From positions 1 through 64,000 of the forward strand of contig ONMJ01000002.1 in the NCBI GenBank assembly GCA_900318955.1: 64,000 bases of DNA, in the 5' to 3' direction. Positions 7,342-15,277 of this stretch are shown in pieces. Position numbers and translations under genes: made by a program. Under the pieces are notes generated by a model. The model ran no database searches. It saw nothing but the letters and a program-made list of their open reading frames with translations, and was not told the DNA's origin. The first letter of the stretch is position 1. Every line of letters begins with the position of its first letter. This DNA comes from an uncultured Bacteroidales bacterium. GTDB lineage: Bacteria; Bacteroidota; Bacteroidia; Bacteroidales; UBA932.

Positions 7342-8504
7342 TTACAGCAATAGATTATTGCAAGGCCGCGGTCTCCGGCCGCATCGATTCCTCGAATGCA
7401 CTTCAATTTGAGAATGAGCTCATGGAGCTCGTTCCTTCCCCCTGCGAAGGTTTCACTCTGGACATAGAAAAACTCTCATACATTTCCTCCGCCGGCCTCA
7501 GGGTTCTTATGAAACTGAGGAAGTCATGCTGCGGTCCTGTCAAGATCATAAATTCCAATGAGCAAGTATATTCCGTCTTGGAAATGACAGGGTTCAGCCA
7601 GCTTTTTACTGTTGAGAAGGCCTTCCGAAAAATCAGTGTAGAAGGATGCCCTGTTATTGGAAAAGGATTCTATGGGACTGTATACCGCTTGGACCCAGAC
7701 ACTGTAGTAAAAGTCTATTCTTCTCCGGACAGTATCCCCCTTATACGCAACGAGCAGAAAATGGCCAAAGCCGCTTTTATAAAAGGCATCCCGACAGCCA
7801 TCAGTTATGACATAGTCAAAGTCGGGGACTCGTACGGCTCTGTATTCGAGATGCTTAAAGCAAAATCTTTCAACGACCTGATAATCGAGAGCCCTGACAA
7901 GATTGACGAGATTGTACGCCGCTGGTGCGACCTCCTTAAAATAGTGCATCGCACAAAAATGGAAGAGGGAGAGCTCCCTTCCTGCAGGAATCGCCATATT
8001 GAGTACCTCGACAACATCAAAGAGTTTATTCCTGAAAAGAATATATCTCGCCTTAAAGATTTGCTTATGGGTATTCCCGACAGCCTTAACGCCGTCCATG
8101 GAGACTTCCAGATGAAAAATGTGATGCTCTCGGATGATGAACCTATGATTATAGACATGGACACCCTCTCTTCCGGTCATCCTATTTTCGACCTTGCGGC
8201 GCTCTATGTCACCTATCAGCATTTCAAAGAAGACGAGCCCGGAAACACAATGGATTTTCTCGGCATTCCTTCCCCTACTGCTGATTATATATGGAAGTCT
8301 TTGATGCTCAATTATTTCGGGCCCATAGGAGACGAAGCTATCCAGTCTCTGACAGATAAGATAAGAATTGTAGGCTGCATCCGTTTCTTGTATATTCTCT
8401 CTGTCTCAGACTTGAAGAACGGACCGCTTGGAAGCCTTAGAATACAACATACCCGGGAGCACATTGACGAGCTGCTCTCCCGGGTAGATAATCTGGTATT
8501 TTAA
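7338..8504 (+). CDS. STAS-domain protein fused to an APH-like kinase
   Basis: 388 residues. The first ~95 form a STAS anti-sigma-antagonist domain with LSYISSAGLRVLMKL; Ser51 aligns with the phosphorylated serine of SpoIIAA/RsbV. The rest is a phosphotransferase (APH/choline-kinase-like) domain with glycine loop GKGFYG (108-113), Lys125 (VVKVY), HGDFQMKN (His254, Asp256, Asn261) and the metal-binding IDMD (Asp273, Asp275). It resembles the Fibrobacter-type TIGR02172 phosphotransferase family. The ATG overlaps the stop of the preceding PP2C/HATPase gene by 4 nt, so the two are translationally coupled and the STAS domain is the likely substrate of its neighbour. What the kinase phosphorylates is unknown. 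All catalytic residues are present. Confidence 0.85.
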   Translation: MITAIDYCKAAVSGRIDSSNALQFENELMELVPSPCEGFTLDIEKLSYISSAGLRVLMKLRKSCCGPVKIINSNEQVYSVLEMTGFSQLFTVEKAFRKISVEGCPVIGKGFYGTVYRLDPDTVVKVYSSPDSIPLIRNEQKMAKAAFIKGIPTAISYDIVKVGDSYGSVFEMLKAKSFNDLIIESPDKIDEIVRRWCDLLKIVHRTKMEEGELPSCRNRHIEYLDNIKEFIPEKNISRLKDLLMGIPDSLNAVHGDFQMKNVMLSDDEPMIIDMDTLSSGHPIFDLAALYVTYQHFKEDEPGNTMDFLGIPSPTADYIWKSLMLNYFGPIGDEAIQSLTDKIRIVGCIRFLYILSVSDLKNGPLGSLRIQHTREHIDELLSRVDNLVF

Positions 8505-8507
8505 TCC

Positions 8508-9446
8508 CTATTTCTGTCTCTGCGCTATTCTCGAACGAAGGCCCTTGGAAAGATTGAGTTCACACTCTTTGTCAGCCGTGTCAAGCCAAGATATAGCAAG
8601 AGTATAGTCTCCGAGCATGTAGCAGGCAGTCGCTATATTATAGCAAAGGCAGGCCTTCTTTTCATGATTACTCGTGCTCTTCAAAATCTCGCACCAAGTC
8701 TTGATGGCTTCCTGCCAGCGATATTCGTAAGCAGCCTGTGAAGCCTTGTCCCATCTGGTGTCTGCAGAATTATAGTAATAAAGAGTATATCGCTCTGTCT
8801 TCCAAGTACTTAAGAAGTTGCCTGTAGCCTGTACTCCGACTTTCTCGGCTTCAGGAGTAATATTATCCCAAAGGCGCTTAGAGATGAGTTCATCTGAAAC
8901 GGCGCCCGGATTGGCGACCTCAGTCCTTACTGCACTCGATCCGCTATATTGGAGAACTTTGTCGTTCTTGTCCATGGAATCGAAGGCGGAAACTTTAATC
9001 TTGAACGGGAGAAGTACGCTGCAAAGATAGGAGGAATCAGGATCAGAAACACGGGGATTGCGCTTATTCTCCCCTGCTCCCGGAGTCCCGTATTCTGGGC
9101 TGTCGATAAGGAAGATGACGTCCTTGCCGGAATCCATCACCATATCCTCCATAAATTTCTTAGTATAGACCGAAGAATCCTTTGGAACACTGAAGAGTTC
9201 TATGGCCTCATGGCCTCCGAAGTATTCTTCCTCAAGTTTGTAAGCAAACCCGCTCGCGAGTCCCTTGACAAATGATTCGTCAGACTTCTTCCCTTCGTCC
9301 ACATATACAATCGCCATAGACTTCTTGGAAAGGTCGAGTCCCGAACGCGAAGGATATCGCATGTCGATGTTCATCGTAAATGTCTCGGGAGAGCACGATG
9401 CTACCAGCAGCACAGCGGCTGACAAAAGTAAAGTCAATCTTTTCAT
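8508..9446 (-). CDS. Lipoprotein with C-terminal TPR-like helices (DUF6340-like)
   Basis: 312-residue lipoprotein: signal peptide with lipobox ending LVASC (Cys18), then a mixed alpha/beta part (MAIVYVDEG, VIFLIDSPEYG) and a C-terminal region of paired helices (residues about 235-300) with TPR-like spacing (CYNIATACYMLGDYTLAISWL). The overall form matches the Bacteroidota family DUF6340, whose function is not known; that family name is from memory of its form and is not certain. Its ATG overlaps the rimO stop by 4 nt, so it is the last gene of the DUF5606-rimO operon. The gene converges with the STAS-kinase gene with a 3 nt gap. Confidence 0.6.
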   Translation of the reverse strand: MKRLTLLLSAAVLLVASCSPETFTMNIDMRYPSRSGLDLSKKSMAIVYVDEGKKSDESFVKGLASGFAYKLEEEYFGGHEAIELFSVPKDSSVYTKKFMEDMVMDSGKDVIFLIDSPEYGTPGAGENKRNPRVSDPDSSYLCSVLLPFKIKVSAFDSMDKNDKVLQYSGSSAVRTEVANPGAVSDELISKRLWDNITPEAEKVGVQATGNFLSTWKTERYTLYYYNSADTRWDKASQAAYEYRWQEAIKTWCEILKSTSNHEKKACLCYNIATACYMLGDYTLAISWLDTADKECELNLSKGLRSRIAQRQK

Positions 9447-10762
9447 ATATTTAAGAGTTCTGCGGTAAGGTCGTAGTCGAACGCCCCGGTTATGCGGACT
9501 GTAATAAACTCACCCACAAGCGAATACGGTTCAATGCCGCCAAACGCTTCAGGGCTGTACTTTACAAGTATCTCTCCATCTACCTCCGGGCTTTCAAACT
9601 CGCTTCGGCAGATAAAGGTCCCGTCCACAAAATCGTCAATGAGCACTTTCTCCTCCGTCCCTACACGGGAAGAATTATATGCAAATGAAATGCCACTCTG
9701 AAGACTCATAAGAGCGTCAAGACGAGCCTGTTTGGTCTTGGGAGAAATGGAATCGCGAAAATGCTCGGCGCCATAGGTCCCCTCCTCTTCGGAATACATG
9801 AAGGCCCCAAGCCTTTCGAAACGGGCTTCCCTGACAAAGTCGAGGAGTTCTTCGAACTCTTTCTTGCCTTCTCCTGGATGACCGACTATCATAGTGGTTC
9901 GAAGGACCAGTCCGGGCACACGAGAGCGCATCTTACCGATAAGAGCCCTTGTCCAGGCCCCGTCGACATGACGGTGCATATTGTCGAGAACCTTGTCGGA
10001 GATATGCTGGAGAGGAATATCCATGTAGCGGCATACCTTCGGATTGAGAGCCATCTCGTCAAGAACATCCTCCGGGAAATCAGCCGGATAGGAATAATGA
10101 ATCCTGATCCACTCGATACCATCCACATCGGAAAGCCTCCTCAGGAGCTCTGCAAGACATCTTTTATGGTAGAGATCAAGCCCGTAGAATGTGGTATCCT
10201 GTGCGATTAATACCAGTTCCTTTATACCCTTTTCAGCGAGGTCTTCGGCCTCTTTTACAAGAGTTTCAATAGGGACAGAACGATGGGCTCCCCTTATAAA
10301 AGGAATGGCACAATAAGAGCAGCGACGGTCACACCCTTCTGATATCTTCAGATAGGCATAAGGATGAGTCCGGTCTGTCAGAATCCTCTTATGGTCCGAA
10401 GAATGATCCGGGGTACATCCGAGAGCCCTGATCAAGGGATCGAGGTCCCTTGCGCCGAACCAGGAGTCAACTTCAGGAATAAGAGAAGGCATCTCGCTCA
10501 TATACCGCTGCGACAGGCAGCCGAAGACAAAGATTTTCCCTATTTCTCCTGAGTTCTTCCGTCCGACCTGTGAAAGAATCGTATCAATTGACTGCTGCTT
10601 TGCGTCACCTATGAAACCGCAGGTATTGATGAGAAGATAATCCACAGGCCTCTCCTCTCCCTCGGGGACAATCTCAAAAGAGTCCCTGATTTGAAAGAGA
10701 AGATGCTCGGTATCTACTGTATTTTTAGAACAACCGAGAGTTATGACCTGCAGAGATTTCAT
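9443..10762 (-). CDS. rimO: Ribosomal protein S12 methylthiotransferase RimO
   Basis: 439-residue radical SAM enzyme that adds a methylthio group to the conserved aspartate of ribosomal protein S12. Three N-terminal cysteines for the second cluster are seen (LGCSKN at 10, NTCGF near 48, FGCLSQR near 82), then the radical SAM motif CDRRCSYC near 145 and a C-terminal TRAM-like segment (about 370-439). Length and motif order fit RimO rather than MiaB (MiaB has a different N-terminus and SYCxVP context). Starts 4 nt after the DUF5606 gene stop and overlaps the next lipoprotein gene by 4 nt. Confidence 0.94.
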   Translation of the reverse strand: MKSLQVITLGCSKNTVDTEHLLFQIRDSFEIVPEGEERPVDYLLINTCGFIGDAKQQSIDTILSQVGRKNSGEIGKIFVFGCLSQRYMSEMPSLIPEVDSWFGARDLDPLIRALGCTPDHSSDHKRILTDRTHPYAYLKISEGCDRRCSYCAIPFIRGAHRSVPIETLVKEAEDLAEKGIKELVLIAQDTTFYGLDLYHKRCLAELLRRLSDVDGIEWIRIHYSYPADFPEDVLDEMALNPKVCRYMDIPLQHISDKVLDNMHRHVDGAWTRALIGKMRSRVPGLVLRTTMIVGHPGEGKKEFEELLDFVREARFERLGAFMYSEEEGTYGAEHFRDSISPKTKQARLDALMSLQSGISFAYNSSRVGTEEKVLIDDFVDGTFICRSEFESPEVDGEILVKYSPEAFGGIEPYSLVGEFITVRITGAFDYDLTAELLNI

Positions 10763-10766
10763 TGGC

Positions 10767-11195
10767 TTACTCTTCCTCTTTTGCTTCTTCCTCAGCCTCA
10801 GGATCTACGAAATCGAACGAAGCGTATTTGAGAATCTCGTTGTACCAGTCGACAACTTTCTTCATATGAGAGATATAGAAACGATCCTCGTCATATTCAG
10901 GAAGAGCTTTCTCAAAGAGAGCCTTGATTTCAGCAGCCGGAGCCTTAGATGAAGGAGCCGGGGTGTCGCCGAGTACTTCATGCATCTTGAGGAAAACGTC
11001 CTTAAGCTTAACTTCTTCTTCGACGGTATAGATAGATATATCAGCGAGCGATGTAATACGGCTCTTGAAATCAAAGATTGTGCGTTTTTTATCGGAGAGA
11101 GACTCTACGATGGCGCCGTTGCGTGCCTGGGCAATATAATTGAAAAGCCCGTGCTGACCGGACACCGAAAGGATTTTAGAAAGATCTGTTTTCAT
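10767..11195 (-). CDS. DUF5606 family protein
   Basis: 142-residue soluble protein of the Bacteroidota-specific DUF5606 family; function not known. The family N-terminus is recognisable (MKTDLSKILSVSGQHGLF), followed by RTIFDFKSRI and TVEEEVKLKDVF, and an acidic tail (EEEAKEEE). An in-frame ATG at 11219 exists but the family begins at 11195. A TATCTTTG promoter element at 11217-11224 would give a short leader. The gene usually sits next to coaE in Bacteroidales, as it does here (48 nt away), and it heads the operon with rimO. Confidence 0.85.
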   Translation of the reverse strand: MKTDLSKILSVSGQHGLFNYIAQARNGAIVESLSDKKRTIFDFKSRITSLADISIYTVEEEVKLKDVFLKMHEVLGDTPAPSSKAPAAEIKALFEKALPEYDEDRFYISHMKKVVDWYNEILKYASFDFVDPEAEEEAKEEE

Positions 11196-11216
11196 TACCA
11201 TTGATTTTATATCTTG

Positions 11217-11224
11217 CAAAGATA
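11217..11224 (-). promoter_or_regulatory. Promoter element for DUF5606-rimO operon
   Basis: TATCTTTG on the minus strand, 21 nt before the start codon at 11195; matches TAnnTTTG. It lies between the coaE stop (11244) and DUF5606, so the downstream operon can be transcribed without coaE. Confidence 0.6.
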
Positions 11225-11243
11225 CCCATTTTTCCCGAATTAA

Positions 11244-11852
11244 TCAGAAAAGAGTTGAAAAAGCCTCTTCTGAGCGCTCATAGAGCTCAGAAAGGCCGGA
11301 ATCATTGACGATAACGCAGTCTGCGAGCGAAAAGTCTATTGCCTCTTGAGAAGCAATCCTTTTGAGAACATCTTCCCTCGATAAAGACGGATTACGGCTT
11401 AGCACCCTTTCAATTCGCAGCTCCTCAGGAGCGGTCACAACGACTACTTTATCGAAAGCCGTATTAAAAATGGGCTTTGAAAGGGCTATCGCCGACTCCA
11501 TACATACGAAGGACTCTCCGCCGAATGGGAAAGGAGAAGGCAATTCCGCTTTTTCCCTCCACGATAGAAAGTCCTCAAGCACCGACGGATGGACAATGGC
11601 CTCCAGCTTATCTAAAGCCCTTTTTGAAGAAAAAATGATTTTAGAAAGCTTCGCCCTATCAAAGCAGCCGTCCTTCCTGACAAGCTTCCGGCGAAAAGTA
11701 TTTTCAAGCAGACGGACCATCTCCGGATTTCTGTCATAGATGGATTTTGTCATCGAGTCGGAATCATAGACAGGGACCCCGCGGCTTCTCAAAAAGTCGC
11801 ATACAACACTCTTTCCGCTGCCGATTCCTCCTGTAACAAGTACTGTTTTCAT
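11244..11852 (-). CDS. coaE: Dephospho-CoA kinase
   Basis: 202-residue P-loop kinase that phosphorylates the ribose 3'-hydroxyl of dephospho-CoA, the last step of coenzyme A synthesis. Walker A GGIGSGKS is at residues 7-14, the YDSDSMTK acidic pair follows (about 31-38), and VVVTAPEELRIERV is the expected lid-region strand. I start at 11852 because MKTVLVTGG is the family N-terminus; an upstream ATG at 11876 lies within the promoter. Members of this family normally follow yajC-ybbR in Bacteroidales; here a divergent gene separates them. Confidence 0.93.
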   Translation of the reverse strand: MKTVLVTGGIGSGKSVVCDFLRSRGVPVYDSDSMTKSIYDRNPEMVRLLENTFRRKLVRKDGCFDRAKLSKIIFSSKRALDKLEAIVHPSVLEDFLSWREKAELPSPFPFGGESFVCMESAIALSKPIFNTAFDKVVVVTAPEELRIERVLSRNPSLSREDVLKRIASQEAIDFSLADCVIVNDSGLSELYERSEEAFSTLF

Positions 11853-11873
11853 CGCAATAGAAGATAACCACTG

Positions 11874-11881
11874 CAAATATA
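11874..11881 (-). promoter_or_regulatory. Promoter element for coaE
   Basis: TATATTTG on the minus strand, 21 nt before the coaE start. It lies back to back with a TATATTTG on the plus strand (11892-11899), giving two divergent promoters only 10 bp apart. Confidence 0.65.
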
Positions 11882-11891
11882 ATGTTTTTTG

Positions 11892-11899
11892 TATATTTG
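11892..11899 (+). promoter_or_regulatory. Promoter element for the unknown gene at 11907
   Basis: TATATTTG with its last base 7 nt before the ATG at 11907. Since Bacteroidota transcription usually starts a few nucleotides after this element, the mRNA would be leaderless or nearly so. Confidence 0.6.
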
Positions 11900-11906
11900 C
11901 ATTTAT

Positions 11907-12566
11907 ATGTCTTCATACCGTAAATACGGGACTTGCTTTTTCGAGCAGTATGCCAAGATTTCTCTGGAATCAATTCTCGGAGAGGAGTTCTCCTGCCTTG
12001 TCAATCGCGACAGGCCGGACCTTCAAAGCCCTGACGACAAATCTATGGGGATAGAAGTCACCCGCGCGATGGAAGAGAATAAAATGGCCGCCAACGCCCT
12101 TTTGAAAGAGATTTCCGGCATTGTCCCTGAGGAAAAGGAGGAGGAGATGGAAGCCGTTATCGAGAATGGGTATGGGTTCGGACTTGGAGAAGGTAATTTT
12201 ATAGGGGCGAAAGAGCTCGAATACTGGTCCATGGCCCTTCCGCTCAGGAGGATACTCAAAAGCAAGATATCAAAGGCAGGAAACGGATTCTATGGAAGGT
12301 TCGACAAAATGGGCCTGTATATCTTCTGCAAAGACCAGCTGAGAGACTCTGATGCAGTCAAGACTTGTCGTTATGCAATGGCCCTTCAGGAATCCCAGGA
12401 CATAAAGTATGACCGCCTGTACCTTTCTGAAACAGGGAATCTGTATGTCTGCAATCTAATGGAAGGAATAGCAGCGGAAGAAAGAATAAAGAGCCACCCG
12501 ATAAGCCGCTCACAGAGGAAGGAATTCTATTTGGAGGCAATTCACGAAAGGCTTGGCGAAAGCTAA
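11907..12566 (+). CDS. Unknown protein with a PD-(D/E)XK-like motif
   Basis: 219-residue soluble protein that I do not recognise. Near residues 37-55 it has the pattern RPDLQ-x5-KSMGIEVTRA, which resembles the PD...(D/E)xK core of restriction-type nucleases with Thr in place of the final Lys. It then has an acidic stretch (PEEKEEEMEAVIENGYG) and a mixed C-terminal half with DRLYLSETGNLYVCNL. No signal peptide or membrane helix. The start at 11907 follows a TATATTTG by 7 nt; an upstream ATG at 11889 overlaps that promoter and is unlikely. The gene lies, in opposite direction, between ybbR and coaE, which are normally adjacent. Nuclease activity is only an inference from the short motif. Confidence 0.7.
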   Translation: MSSYRKYGTCFFEQYAKISLESILGEEFSCLVNRDRPDLQSPDDKSMGIEVTRAMEENKMAANALLKEISGIVPEEKEEEMEAVIENGYGFGLGEGNFIGAKELEYWSMALPLRRILKSKISKAGNGFYGRFDKMGLYIFCKDQLRDSDAVKTCRYAMALQESQDIKYDRLYLSETGNLYVCNLMEGIAAEERIKSHPISRSQRKEFYLEAIHERLGES

Positions 12567-12569
12567 AAC

Positions 12570-13538
12570 CTATTCAGACAAAATACAATCAAATACTTCA
12601 GGAATTATCTTATAATCGATAACTCCCGGAGGCAGATTGACCGCCCTTGGAATACAACGACCGTTGATTGAGGAAGCAAACTCGTTATAATCGACATAGA
12701 GTCGGAAAGACTCAGAAGGATCCCGACTGATAGGGAAAGCGCAATGAAGGACCACTTCGGCAGAAGATGGATAAACCAGAAGGCGCTTCCCGGAAGGGCA
12801 ATGGAATACCTCAATCTGGACAGTGGTCTTGAGCTCTACATAACGGGTAACAGAGATTGTGTACCGAATGTCATCCGAGGACATCTCAACACCTTTAATC
12901 TTTCCCAGACGAAGGGTGCCGGTCTTTGTCTCATGCACATCGTCAAGATCCAGAGGAGAGGTCATGACCCGGTCGATATCACCTATTCTCGACTCCTCGC
13001 CGTATAGAACCACAGAGTCCGGCTCGATCTTCAGCGGAGCGGCGCTCATATACTCCGGACGGAAGGAAATATTCTGCACGAGCTCGACAGGAACCTTCTT
13101 GTGATTGACACTTGGGAACATGAAGAAAACAGTATCGGATACGAAGGCATCGACCGTTGTGCCTTCTCCGAAGATCTGGTCGGAATAAGCGTTGAGGGAT
13201 GATCCGGAAATGAAGAACACGTCTTCGGATGCCCGATGGAGGTCCATCTTGTTGATCTTCACCTTTTGGCTTTTTCGTCCCCTTCCGTATGGCTTTCTCA
13301 GAAGATTGTACCCGGACATATGACATCTTGCTGTGACTGTAGAAGATGTGCTTGACTCCCGCGAGTGCCCGTCTATATTGCTTTCAGCGATGATAGGAAC
13401 ACTGACAACGCCGGAATAAGACTGGGAGAGATTGCTCGCAAGCCAGATGACAAATGCAACGAGAAGGGACATAAGCAAAATAGCCGAGTCCCTCCCCGTT
13501 AAATGGAGACGGTTCCTTATCTTTCCGAAAGGAGACAC
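12570..13538 (-). CDS. YbbR/CdaR-like membrane-anchored protein
   Basis: 322 residues with an N-terminal membrane helix (AILLMSLLVAFVIWLASNL, about 19-38) and extracytoplasmic YbbR-type repeats made of beta strands (VPIIAESNIDG, VPVELVQNISFRPEY, TVQIEVFHCPSGKR). In Firmicutes, YbbR (CdaR) regulates a di-adenylate cyclase; in Bacteroidota the gene is linked to yajC instead, and its role is not established. Starts 2 nt after the yajC stop; co-transcribed with nusB and yajC. It converges with the unknown gene ending at 12566. Confidence 0.8.
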   Translation of the reverse strand: MSPFGKIRNRLHLTGRDSAILLMSLLVAFVIWLASNLSQSYSGVVSVPIIAESNIDGHSRESSTSSTVTARCHMSGYNLLRKPYGRGRKSQKVKINKMDLHRASEDVFFISGSSLNAYSDQIFGEGTTVDAFVSDTVFFMFPSVNHKKVPVELVQNISFRPEYMSAAPLKIEPDSVVLYGEESRIGDIDRVMTSPLDLDDVHETKTGTLRLGKIKGVEMSSDDIRYTISVTRYVELKTTVQIEVFHCPSGKRLLVYPSSAEVVLHCAFPISRDPSESFRLYVDYNEFASSINGRCIPRAVNLPPGVIDYKIIPEVFDCILSE

Positions 13539-13539
13539 T

Positions 13540-13857
13540 TTACTGCTGCTGAGACTCTGAATAATCTTTTACAAGACCGTTCTTGTCGACGCGGAGTTTG
13601 GTGTCGCCGTCGACCTTGATGAGAGCTGTTTTTTCATTAACCTCAACAATCTCTCCGTAGATACCTCCGACGGTAACGACCTTGTCGCCTTTCTTAAGAG
13701 AAGAGCGGAACTGCTGGAGTTCTTTCTGCTGCTTGCGCTGCGGACGGATCATGAAAAACCACATCACCACGAAGATCAGAATCAGCATGATCCACATGGA
13801 AGCGGAAGAACCAGCTGCGCCCTGAGGAGCTGCCTGCAATAACATCATAGAATTCAT
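13540..13857 (-). CDS. yajC: Preprotein translocase subunit YajC
   Basis: 105 residues with one membrane helix (MWIMLILIFVVMWFFMI, about 22-38) directly followed by the family hallmark RPQRKQQKE and the cytosolic domain GDKVVTVGGIYGEI. YajC associates with SecDF and the Sec translocon. Located between nusB (16 nt) and ybbR (2 nt) in the conserved Bacteroidales order. Confidence 0.94.
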   Translation of the reverse strand: MNSMMLLQAAPQGAAGSSASMWIMLILIFVVMWFFMIRPQRKQQKELQQFRSSLKKGDKVVTVGGIYGEIVEVNEKTALIKVDGDTKLRVDKNGLVKDYSESQQQ

Positions 13858-13873
13858 AACTATCGAAAATTAA

Positions 13874-14797
13874 TTAAATTGACTTAGGAATAAGGCCTGT
13901 CGCCGCCTCTTCTTTAATAAGCTTATCAAGGAGGCCGTTGACAAAGGAGCGGCTTTTCGGAGTACTGTAATACTTCGATATCTCAACATATTCGTTGATT
14001 GTCACCGGGACCGGAATATCTCCAAAATTCTCAGCTTCGGCAAGCCCCATGGCTATAAGCACAGTATCTGTTGTGAAAAGACGGTCGCTGTCCCACTTGG
14101 AGACATTGTCTGCAACCATGCCGAAATAACGGTCATAGCCTGCGAGAGTAGCGCTAATCAGTTTCGTAATAAACGTATGATCAGATGCTTCCGTATAGAT
14201 GGGAGGGCAGTTCCACCTTCCTGTACGGGCAATGTCCTGGACAGAGGAGATATCATATCTCAAAACATATCCGAGATCGTCCGTCCAGAGAATGTTCATG
14301 TCTTCGATTATTGAGAGGAACTCCTCGTTGTCCTCGAACTCCTCTTCGAATATACGCTTGAAAAGCTTGGCATCGGCGGCAGCCGAGACCTCAGAGCTCT
14401 CCATATACGACTTATAATAGTCCTTCGAGGATATCGAATCGAAAAGATTCCTGACTGCGGCATCGAAAGGCTCCCAAGAGAGTTTCCTCTTTTCCACCAT
14501 CTTGCAAAAATCAACATCCTCCCCGAGAATGGTGGCAAGAGCATTTGAGGCAAACTTCATGTTGGGGTTCAGGTCTTCTTCTGTCGGGTTGAATTTATTC
14601 CTCGCAGCTTCGATTCGCCTTGCTGCTTCCTGAGTCAGAGGGACGATAGAAGAAAGGACAAAAAGGTAAAGATCCCTGGAGGCCTCTGCAGAGGCCTCGA
14701 AGAGAGCAAGAGCGTCTTTCGTAGAAAGACTCCTGTCTTCGGCGCATGAATAAAGGATTTTGAAAGCCTTGATTCTGAGTATACGTCTATTGAGCAT
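13874..14797 (-). CDS. nusB: Transcription antitermination factor NusB (long Bacteroidota form)
   Basis: 307 residues, about twice the length of enterobacterial NusB, as usual in this phylum: the N-terminus carries RRILRIKAFKILYSCAED (the family start) and the C-terminal half carries the RNA-binding NusB fold ending in ITINEYVEISKYYSTPKSRSFVNGLLDK-type sequence (VEISKYYS...SFVNGLLD). NusB acts with NusE/S10 on rRNA transcription. Start at 14797 is chosen over 14821 because the conserved N-terminus begins there and the latter overlaps the promoter. Confidence 0.92.
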   Translation of the reverse strand: MLNRRILRIKAFKILYSCAEDRSLSTKDALALFEASAEASRDLYLFVLSSIVPLTQEAARRIEAARNKFNPTEEDLNPNMKFASNALATILGEDVDFCKMVEKRKLSWEPFDAAVRNLFDSISSKDYYKSYMESSEVSAAADAKLFKRIFEEEFEDNEEFLSIIEDMNILWTDDLGYVLRYDISSVQDIARTGRWNCPPIYTEASDHTFITKLISATLAGYDRYFGMVADNVSKWDSDRLFTTDTVLIAMGLAEAENFGDIPVPVTINEYVEISKYYSTPKSRSFVNGLLDKLIKEEAATGLIPKSI

Positions 14798-14818
14798 GAT
14801 TTCAAACAAAATTTTATA

Positions 14819-14826
14819 CAAAGATA
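14819..14826 (-). promoter_or_regulatory. Promoter element for nusB-yajC-ybbR
   Basis: TATCTTTG on the minus strand, 21 nt before the nusB start; the same spacing as at coaE and DUF5606. Confidence 0.6.
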
Positions 14827-14848
14827 CAACATTTGAAATATTTTTCTC

Positions 14849-14856
14849 TAAATTTG
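14849..14856 (+). promoter_or_regulatory. Promoter element for the DUF3276 gene
   Basis: TAAATTTG, 28 nt before the ATG at 14885; divergent from the nusB promoter. Confidence 0.6.
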
Positions 14857-14884
14857 TAGATGAATAGTATTAAAAAACACGAAT

Positions 14885-15229
14885 ATGTATCGCGAGGATT
14901 TTGAGAGAGGCTTTTCTCAGGAAAGAAATACAGAAGATGTCTATTCCAAGCCTGTAAGAGCCGGGAAGAGAACATATTTCTTTGATGTCAAGTCCACAAG
15001 GGACAACAAAGACTTCTATCTGACTATCACAGAGAGTAAACGTCGCCAGGAAAGAGACGGTAACTTCGTTTTTGACAAGCACAAGATTTTCCTTTACAAA
15101 GAAGATTTCGAGAAGTTCGCCGAAGGCTTGCAGGATGCAATAGATTACATCCGAGAGAATTGTCTGAAAGACTCTCCTGACTCCGGAGAGGATAAAAAAT
15201 TCACTGACGTCTCTTTTGACGAACTCTGA
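14885..15229 (+). CDS. DUF3276 / PUR-alpha-like nucleic-acid-binding protein
   Basis: 114 residues of the Bacteroidota/spirochaete PUR family (DUF3276). The PUR core is visible: YSKPVRAGKRTYFFDVKSTR, DFYLTITESKR and KIFLYKEDFEKFAEGL. Family members such as Borrelia BpuR bind single-stranded DNA and RNA. Here it has its own TAAATTTG promoter and an intrinsic terminator at 15243-15263. Specific targets cannot be seen from sequence. Confidence 0.85.
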   Translation: MYREDFERGFSQERNTEDVYSKPVRAGKRTYFFDVKSTRDNKDFYLTITESKRRQERDGNFVFDKHKIFLYKEDFEKFAEGLQDAIDYIRENCLKDSPDSGEDKKFTDVSFDEL

Positions 15230-15242
15230 GATACTTTTCTGA

Positions 15243-15263
15243 CCGGCCAAATGCCGGTTTTTT
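15243..15263 (+). terminator. Intrinsic terminator after DUF3276 gene
   Basis: CCGGC-CAAAT-GCCGG stem-loop (15243-15257; loop overlaps the arms' inner bases) followed by six T (15258-15263). The left part CCGGCCAAATG recurs at 15270-15280, where its ATG is the start codon of the next gene. Confidence 0.75.
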
Positions 15264-15277
15264 ATGACCCCGGCCAA

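Noticed and set aside
8451..8477. Inverted repeat ACCCGGGAGCA / TGCTCTCCCGGGT at the end of the STAS-kinase gene
   Set aside because: Two extra bases in one arm, inside coding sequence and without a T run; a terminator is not supported.
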